Positions 6,706 through 11,102 of a stretch of DNA of 11,102 nucleotides are shown piece by piece. The translations under genes and the position numbers were made by a program. This DNA comes from Methanothrix sp. (GTDB lineage Archaea; Halobacteriota; Methanosarcinia; Methanotrichales; Methanotrichaceae). Each line of letters starts with the position of its first letter. The stretch's first letter is position 1. Location: NCBI GenBank assembly GCA_028688535.1, contig JAQTXY010000031.1, forward strand, positions 1 through 11,102. The letters run 5' to 3'. The notes under the pieces were generated by a model. It worked only from the letters and a program-made list of their open reading frames with translations, did not search any database and was not told the origin of the DNA.

Positions 6706-8433
6706 TTGGTTAATATATTAATATTTAATTCAATATATAAACGTGCTAAAAGGTCTATTGCATTTTGGTGTCCATTGATAATCACTCTAATGTTGCTTGG
6801 CGCTTCATTAGCAGTCTGTGCACCTGTCAATTCCACGGAAGAGACAGTTGAGCTTCAGATATTGGCATTTAACGATTTTCACGGCCAGATTGAGCCACCA
6901 TCCGGTAGCGAGATTTTATACTACAACACCACCAATTATCCCTTTAAGGCTGAAGTTGGGGGAGCTGCTTATTTGGCCACCCAGATTAAGGCATTGAAAG
7001 CCACCAATCCCAATACCGTAATTGTGTCGGCAGGGGACTGCATTAGTGCCAGCCCGCTGGTTTCGGCATTTTATCACGATGAGCCCACCATTGAGGCATT
7101 AAGCAAGATCGGTCTGGACTATTCCGCTGCAGGCAACCATGAATTCGATGAAGGCGTAGCTGAGCTGCAGCGCATGCAGTATGGATGTTGCCACCAGGTT
7201 GACGGCTGCCAGGATAAGGATCGATTTGTAGGTGCGGGCTACTATTATCTCACGGCAAATGTGATTAATAACAGTACTAACAGCACGCTATTTCCGCCCT
7301 ACAAGATACGGGAAATAGAAGGAATCCCTATAGCTTTTATTGGCGTATCCTTAGAAGACACTCCCTCCGATGTTACGCAATCTGGTATCAAAGGATTTTC
7401 GTTCCTGGATGAGGCTGATTCGATCAATGCCGTTGTTCAGGAGCTGAAGGAAAAAGGCATTAAAACAATAATTGTCCTGATTCATAATGGCGGCCAACAG
7501 AGTGGACTGCCCAGCGAGAGCCGGAATTTCTCCGGACCCATCATTGATATCGTCAAACGCAGCGATAAAGAAGTGGATTTATTCGTCACCGGGCATACTC
7601 ATGAGGCTTATGTCTCTAATGTTGACGGGCGCATTGTGACCCAGGCAGCCAGCAAGGGCAAGTTCATTACCGATATCGATCTAGTTGTAAGCAAAGAAAC
7701 GGGAGACGTTCTCCTAGCAAGAGCCAAAAACGTGGCCGTCACCCGTGATGTACCGGAAGATGCAGATATCTCAGAAATTATAGATAAGTACTCGGAACTG
7801 GAGGAAGCTTCTACCCAAGAGGTAATTGGATCGATAACCGCTGATATTTCCAAAGACCAGATTGATTCCGGTGAATCGGCGTTAGGCGATGTTATTGCCG
7901 ACACACAGCTCTACTCTACAAAAGATGCGGGTGCAGTAGTTGCTTTCATGAATATTGGAGGAGTTCGCACCAGTCTATTTTACAAAGCGAGCGGCAACGA
8001 GGGTGCAGGCAATGTGACCTACGGCGAGGCTTTCAGTGTGCAGCCTTTCGGCAATAACATATATACCCTGAATCTAACGGGTCGACAGATAGATGAGCTG
8101 CTCGAGGAGCAATTTAACCATTCAGATGACGAGGACGATAACATCCTTCAGGTCTCTAAAGGCTTTCTCTACACCTGGAACCGGAGTGCTCCCAAGGGCC
8201 AGAAGGTCGATATCAACTCCATCAAGATTAATGGAACAACCATAGATCCGCAGGAAAGCTATTGCGTCGCTGCCAATGGCTTTCTGGCGGATGGAGGAGA
8301 TCACTTCAGCGTCTTTAAAGCAGGAGTAAATCGGGTCAACAGAATTGGCGATCTGGAGGCATTTCTGAAATACTTCAAAGCTATCTCGTCGGTTTCGCCC
8401 GGACCTATGGACAGGATTACTGTTATAGGTTAG
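6706..8433 (+). CDS. Exported 5'-nucleotidase / UshA-type metallophosphoesterase
   Basis: This 575-residue protein starts at TTG. It has a basic N-terminus (YKRAKR), a hydrophobic segment at 19-38 and probable cleavage near VCA, so it should act outside the cell. The N-terminal calcineurin-like domain shows the two-metal ligands: D57 and H59 in NDFHG, D111 in SAGDCIS, N144-H145 in GNHEFDEG, H260 in LIHNGG, and H297/H299 in GHTH. The QYGCCHQVDGCQDKDRF segment is typical of this subfamily. The C-terminal 5'-nucleotidase domain has MNIGGVRTS, the TYGEAFSVQPFGN segment and VAANGFLADGGDHFSVF, which form the nucleoside-binding side. Family members hydrolyse nucleoside 5'-mono-, di- or triphosphates or UDP-sugars to release phosphate and nucleoside for salvage; the exact substrate cannot be told. 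There is no C-terminal anchor. It is a single-gene unit closed by the hairpin at 8476. Confidence 0.92.
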   Translation: MVNILIFNSIYKRAKRSIAFWCPLIITLMLLGASLAVCAPVNSTEETVELQILAFNDFHGQIEPPSGSEILYYNTTNYPFKAEVGGAAYLATQIKALKATNPNTVIVSAGDCISASPLVSAFYHDEPTIEALSKIGLDYSAAGNHEFDEGVAELQRMQYGCCHQVDGCQDKDRFVGAGYYYLTANVINNSTNSTLFPPYKIREIEGIPIAFIGVSLEDTPSDVTQSGIKGFSFLDEADSINAVVQELKEKGIKTIIVLIHNGGQQSGLPSESRNFSGPIIDIVKRSDKEVDLFVTGHTHEAYVSNVDGRIVTQAASKGKFITDIDLVVSKETGDVLLARAKNVAVTRDVPEDADISEIIDKYSELEEASTQEVIGSITADISKDQIDSGESALGDVIADTQLYSTKDAGAVVAFMNIGGVRTSLFYKASGNEGAGNVTYGEAFSVQPFGNNIYTLNLTGRQIDELLEEQFNHSDDEDDNILQVSKGFLYTWNRSAPKGQKVDINSIKINGTTIDPQESYCVAANGFLADGGDHFSVFKAGVNRVNRIGDLEAFLKYFKAISSVSPGPMDRITVIG

Positions 8434-8475
8434 CGGATCAATTGGAAATCAGATCAAATTAGGCAGACTAAAAGC

Positions 8476-8506
8476 AGGTGCCAGCGTAATCTGTCTGGCA
8501 CCTTTT
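8476..8506. terminator. Hairpin terminator between convergent genes
   Basis: AGGTGCCAG (8476-8484) and CTGGCACCT (8495-8503) form a perfect 9-bp stem with a 10-nt loop, followed by TTTT and another T-run at 8515-8520. On the opposite strand a TTTT run follows after two bases. It sits midway between the 5'-nucleotidase stop and the nitroreductase stop, consistent with use in both directions. Confidence 0.72.
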
Positions 8507-8524
8507 ATCTTGGATTTTTTCTAT

Positions 8525-9046
8525 TTAGAGCTTTTGAAATACAAAAATTTTTTCATATTCTAGCTGATCTTTGGGGACCGGTTCTTTTTCCTCATCCGGA
8601 TAGCCGAAGGCGATCATCGACTCCACATGGTAATTCTCAGGAAGACCAAGCACTTGCTTGACATAATCCTCTGAGGATAAATTGCTGCTGTGCATTCTCT
8701 TTCGGACCTGAATCCAGCATGATCCCAAACCGAGGCTGCAGCCTTCAAGCTGCAGAATGATGGCGGCAATGGAACAATCTTCCACCCAGACATCCGACTC
8801 ACCCTGCACTGCGCAGATAACTACCCCCAAGCTTGCTCCTTTCAGGAAACCCGAGCCGCTCTCTTTAGCTCTAGAGAGCACCTCCAGCGTTGCTTTGTCT
8901 GTGACAAAGACAAAACGCCAGGGATTGATGCCCCGAGAAGAAGGAGAGCGCAGCGCGGCTTCCATAAGCAGCTCTATCTTCTCGGATTCTATTTTCCGGT
9001 CCTTATATCTTCTGATGCTGCGTCTTTCTCTGAGAATGTCAAGCAT
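8525..9046 (-). CDS. Nitroreductase family protein (small FMN oxidoreductase)
   Basis: A 173-residue protein of the usual length for single-domain nitroreductases. The N-terminal RERRSIRRYKDRKI (arginines 8, 9 and 12 with serine 10) is the FMN-phosphate-contacting motif. It is followed by LMEAALRSPSSRGINPWRFVFV, a central GVVICAVQGESDVWVEDCSIAAIILQ, then LGLGSCWIQV, and a closing IAFGYPDEEKEPVP. These proteins are cytoplasmic homodimers that transfer two electrons from NAD(P)H or a reduced partner; the natural substrate is unknown. The strong AAAGGAGGAT is 6 nt before ATG 9046. The start lies 21 nt after the stop of the FAD oxidoreductase gene on the same strand, so the two are very probably co-transcribed. 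Confidence 0.9.
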   Translation of the reverse strand: MLDILRERRSIRRYKDRKIESEKIELLMEAALRSPSSRGINPWRFVFVTDKATLEVLSRAKESGSGFLKGASLGVVICAVQGESDVWVEDCSIAAIILQLEGCSLGLGSCWIQVRKRMHSSNLSSEDYVKQVLGLPENYHVESMIAFGYPDEEKEPVPKDQLEYEKIFVFQKL

Positions 9047-9052
9047 TGTAAT

Positions 9053-9057
9053 CCTCC
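9053..9057 (-). promoter_or_regulatory. Strong ribosome binding site of the nitroreductase gene
   Basis: GGAGG, within a longer AAAGGAGGAT match to the 16S rRNA tail, is spaced 6 nt from ATG 9046. It lies inside the 21-nt intergenic gap of the two-gene unit, so the second gene has its own initiation signal and need not rely on coupling. Confidence 0.8.
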
Positions 9058-9067
9058 TTTCATGCCG

Positions 9068-10483
9068 CTAATTATCCGATTTCATCCAATTGCTCCTGAT
9101 ACTCCTGGCAGCCAGCATTCCCGTAGAAAATGCCGCTTGCAGATTATAGCCTCCCGTATCTCCGTCCACATCTAAAACCTCGCCCACCAGATAAAGTCCT
9201 TTAACCAGCCGGGACTGCATGGTTTTAGGATCGATCTCTTTTCTTTCCACTCCACCTCTGGTGACCATGGCGGTGTTATAGCCGCAAAGATCAGATACCA
9301 CCAGAGAAAAGCCTGTGAGATTATCAACCAAAGAGCTGCGATTCTCTCTGGTCAATTGAGCCATCTGCAGATCGGAAGGCATTCCCGATATCTCTAGAAT
9401 TCTCTTTATCAATCGGGGATAGAGCGGCACAGTAGGAAGCTCAAGGTGAGATAGATCCGCAAGTGCAGATAATATGTTCTTTCCACCGTCTTGTCGAGCC
9501 TTGTTTACGAGCCATTCCTCCAGAGCCTTTCGTTTATCGCCCGGCACAAAAGAGAGCCTTAAAATATCTCCCGCTCGAATATATCGGGATGAATCGAGAA
9601 TTCCAGGGCCTGAAAGCCCCTCGTGGGTAAATAAAATATCGCCCTGATGCACTCTGATTTTTGCATGACGGTAAAGCGAGATCTTCATATCCGGAAACGA
9701 GAGACCGGCCAGATCAGAAAACGGATAATCCTTAATGAGAAGCGGGGTCAGAGCCGGCCCGATCTCGCTTATGCGATGGCCGAGAATTTCGGCAAACCGG
9801 TAGCCTTCTCCACTCGAACCGGTGGCGGGATAGGAGCGGCCCCCGGTGGCTATTGCCAGCAGCCTGCTGCGATAGCTGCCTCCTTTGCAGCTTACCAGAA
9901 AATCACTCTCATTTCCTGCAACCTCATTTCTGGTTATGGACATGACCGCCTGGTTGCACTTGATGACGACTTCTTTTTCCCGGCATTGCTCCATCAAGAT
10001 ATTAAGTACATCCCTGGCCCGCCCGGTCTTTGGAAATATCTTGCCTCCCTTTTCTCGGACCATCTCCAGTCCTTTTGATTTAAAAAAGGAGATAAGATCG
10101 TTATTTGTGAATCCGAGAAGAGCCGGGCGCAGGAATCTGCCCTGACCCTTATCTCCATAATGATCAAGAAGGTCCTGAATATTGCCATCGTGAGTTATAT
10201 TGCATTGGCCGGACCCTGAGATGAGGAGCTTATGCCCTGGGGAGTTCTTCTTTTCCAGAATCAGAATCTTTTTGCCGACCAGCATGGCGTTTATGCCGCA
10301 AAAAAGCCCGGAAGGCCCGGCTCCGATGATAATTAAGTCATAATGGCATTGGCTCTCTTCCTTTCCAGATGAGAGCTCATCTTGAAATAATTCGTCTCCA
10401 ACATAGGCCTTCGGCAAGCTATCCTGTTTGTCATCCTGCATGCCATCCTGCATGCTGCTGTTTTTCTTCCGAAGCTTGGCCAA
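9068..10483 (-). CDS. HI0933/BaiN-type NAD(P)/FAD-dependent oxidoreductase
   Basis: This 471-residue flavoprotein has the dinucleotide fold at residues 48-60 (DLIIIGAGPSG), then the family signature ISGSGQCNITH near 88-98, a second FAD segment ATGGRSYPATGSSGEGY, and LFTHEGLSGPGIL. Further on are VTRGGVERKEIDPKTMQS and a C-terminal GEVLDVDGDTGGYNLQAAF near 434-452. The family (HI0933, YhiN, BaiN) is cytoplasmic and mostly of unknown substrate; some bacterial members act in bile-acid dehydroxylation, which is not implied here. Homologs usually begin at the FAD motif; this one has about 46 extra charged, Gln/Asp-rich residues containing a three-copy repeat. The start taken is TTG 10483 with GAGAGGG about 4 nt upstream; ATG 10453 and ATG 10441 are alternatives without a good binding site. 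The small nitroreductase follows after 21 nt. Confidence 0.9.
   Translation of the reverse strand: MAKLRKKNSSMQDGMQDDKQDSLPKAYVGDELFQDELSSGKEESQCHYDLIIIGAGPSGLFCGINAMLVGKKILILEKKNSPGHKLLISGSGQCNITHDGNIQDLLDHYGDKGQGRFLRPALLGFTNNDLISFFKSKGLEMVREKGGKIFPKTGRARDVLNILMEQCREKEVVIKCNQAVMSITRNEVAGNESDFLVSCKGGSYRSRLLAIATGGRSYPATGSSGEGYRFAEILGHRISEIGPALTPLLIKDYPFSDLAGLSFPDMKISLYRHAKIRVHQGDILFTHEGLSGPGILDSSRYIRAGDILRLSFVPGDKRKALEEWLVNKARQDGGKNILSALADLSHLELPTVPLYPRLIKRILEISGMPSDLQMAQLTRENRSSLVDNLTGFSLVVSDLCGYNTAMVTRGGVERKEIDPKTMQSRLVKGLYLVGEVLDVDGDTGGYNLQAAFSTGMLAARSIRSNWMKSDN
10418..10453 (-). repeat. Three 12-bp tandem repeats inside the flavoprotein N-terminus
   Basis: On the coding strand the units are ATGCAGGATGGC, ATGCAGGATGAC and AAACAGGATAGC, encoding MQDG-MQDD-KQDS. 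They keep the reading frame and lie in the non-conserved N-terminal extension before the FAD motif. The two outer-most N-terminal copies differ by one base, suggesting recent duplication; the third is more diverged. Confidence 0.75.
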
Positions 10484-10554
10484 AGGACCCTCTCGATTCT
10501 CAGCTATTTCTCGTTTTGATGCTGATGGCTAAAAAGCTTACTAGTCCGGAATTG

Positions 10555-10562
10555 TTTATATA
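10555..10562. promoter_or_regulatory. TATA box shared or overlapping for divergent flavoprotein and 4Fe-4S genes
   Basis: TTTATATA matches the archaeal TATA consensus. On the + strand a start about 27 nt downstream falls near 10584, giving a leader of about 7 nt for the gene at 10591, which has no good ribosome binding site. Read on the - strand it is TATATAAA, also TATA-like, which would place a start near 10531 and a leader of about 48 nt for the flavoprotein gene. Confidence 0.55.
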
Positions 10563-10590
10563 GCAATACCCGATCCATAAACTGGAATAT

Positions 10591-11102
10591 ATGCTGAAGA
10601 TTACTCCATATCTAGGTATCATAGTATTGATAGTATCCATTGGCGGCATATTTTATCCCAAGCTGGGCTACTTCCTCTTGCTGGTCTTTGCCAGCCTGAT
10701 GATCATTGCTCCCTTTCGAGGACGATGGTTTTGCGGAAATCTCTGCCCGCGGGGAAGCTTTGTTGATTTCTGGTTGGCTCCCCTGAGCCGAAAGCTGAAG
10801 ATTCCGCCCCAATTCAGGAGCATGTGGCTGCGAGCCCCTATCTTCGTCGTTCTCATGGGATTCATGATCTTTCGCATTATACAGACCGAGGGCATAGTTG
10901 ACAGGATAGGAATGGTTTTTGTCACGCTCTGCATTCTGACCACATCAATTGCCATCCTTTTTGGTGTAATCATAGCCCCTCGGACCTGGTGCTCTTTTTG
11001 CCCCATGGGCACGCTGCAAAGAGCAATGGGTGGCAAGAAGTACCAGCTAAAAGTGGACACAGAAAAATGCATCGACTGCAAAAAGTGCCAGAAGGTCTGC
11101 CC
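10591..11102 (+). CDS. Membrane-bound NapH/CcoG-like 4Fe-4S binding protein, N-terminal part
   Basis: The frame is open from ATG 10591 to the window edge (170 complete residues), with an in-frame TAG at 10561-10563 upstream. Hydrophobic segments at about 5-40 (probably two helices), 78-97 and 107-129 mark an integral membrane protein. Cysteine motifs follow the NapH/CcoG pattern: C48-G-N-L-C52-P-R-G after the first hydrophobic region, C134-S-F-C137-P-M-G-T after the last, then a ferredoxin motif C160-x2-C163-x2-C166-x3-C170-P. A second 4Fe-4S motif is usual further on and would be outside the window. Such proteins pass electrons between membrane carriers and soluble or exported partners; the partner here is unknown. 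There is only a weak TGGAA before the start and the TATA position suggests a very short leader. The gene is divergent from the flavoprotein unit. Confidence 0.87.
   Translation, partial: MLKITPYLGIIVLIVSIGGIFYPKLGYFLLLVFASLMIIAPFRGRWFCGNLCPRGSFVDFWLAPLSRKLKIPPQFRSMWLRAPIFVVLMGFMIFRIIQTEGIVDRIGMVFVTLCILTTSIAILFGVIIAPRTWCSFCPMGTLQRAMGGKKYQLKVDTEKCIDCKKCQKVC

Noticed and set aside
9647..10188. Open frames of up to 143 codons opposite or within the FAD oxidoreductase gene
   Set aside because: Shadow frames of a gene whose motifs are intact along its full length.
1..11102. CRISPR array, tRNA/rRNA, insertion sequence, toxin-antitoxin or phage module
   Set aside because: No regularly spaced repeats, cloverleaf-like segments, transposase motifs or paired terminal repeats were seen; all intergenic gaps are shorter than about 130 nt.

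Overview
The window looks like chromosomal DNA of a methanogenic archaeon, most plausibly Methanothrix (Methanosaeta) or a close relative. This is an inference from archaeal-style TATA elements (best at 10555-10562), GGAGG-type ribosome binding sites combined with very short leaders, mid-range GC, TTG and GTG starts, and gene types common in that group (DUF3417-type glucan phosphorylase, exported VWA proteins, HI0933-type flavoprotein, NapH-like polyferredoxin). No RNA gene, CRISPR array, insertion sequence, phage gene or transfer signature was seen.

Layout. (1) 1-248, + strand: the last part of a LivF-type branched-chain amino acid ABC transporter ATPase. (2) 145-3119, - strand: a two-gene unit in which a full-length alpha-glucan phosphorylase is followed, through an ATGA overlap, by a small protein with a trypsin-co-occurring-type domain (TCOD1/CU044_2847-like). 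The tail of the small protein reads into the end of livF and may be frameshifted. (3) 3120-3244: divergent promoter region with a perfect 8-bp inverted repeat. (4) 3245-5398, + strand: an exported von Willebrand factor A (VWA) protein with an intact MIDAS, followed by a hairpin terminator. (5) 5490-6575, - strand: an Acg-like nitroreductase-fold protein with an N-terminal export or anchor segment. (6) 6576-6705: divergent promoter region. (7) 6706-8433, + strand: an exported UshA-type 5'-nucleotidase with a TTG start, then a second strong hairpin. (8) 8525-10483, - strand: a two-gene unit of an HI0933/BaiN-type FAD oxidoreductase followed 21 nt later by a small nitroreductase. (9) 10484-10590: divergent promoter with a nearly symmetric TATA element. 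(10) 10591 to the window end, + strand: the first 170 residues of a membrane-bound NapH/CcoG-like 4Fe-4S protein.

Functional picture. The genes are mostly independent housekeeping or accessory functions: storage glucan breakdown to glucose-1-phosphate, extracellular nucleotide salvage, an exported putative metal-ion-dependent adhesion or scaffold protein, and several flavin or iron-sulfur redox proteins. Genes alternate in divergent and convergent pairs, and both + to - convergent junctions (5399-5489 and 8434-8524) carry a hairpin that could terminate in both directions. I see no clear new multi-gene system. The points most worth checking are the coupling of the TCOD1-like protein to the glucan phosphorylase, its apparently disrupted C-terminus, and the exported Acg-like flavin-fold protein.
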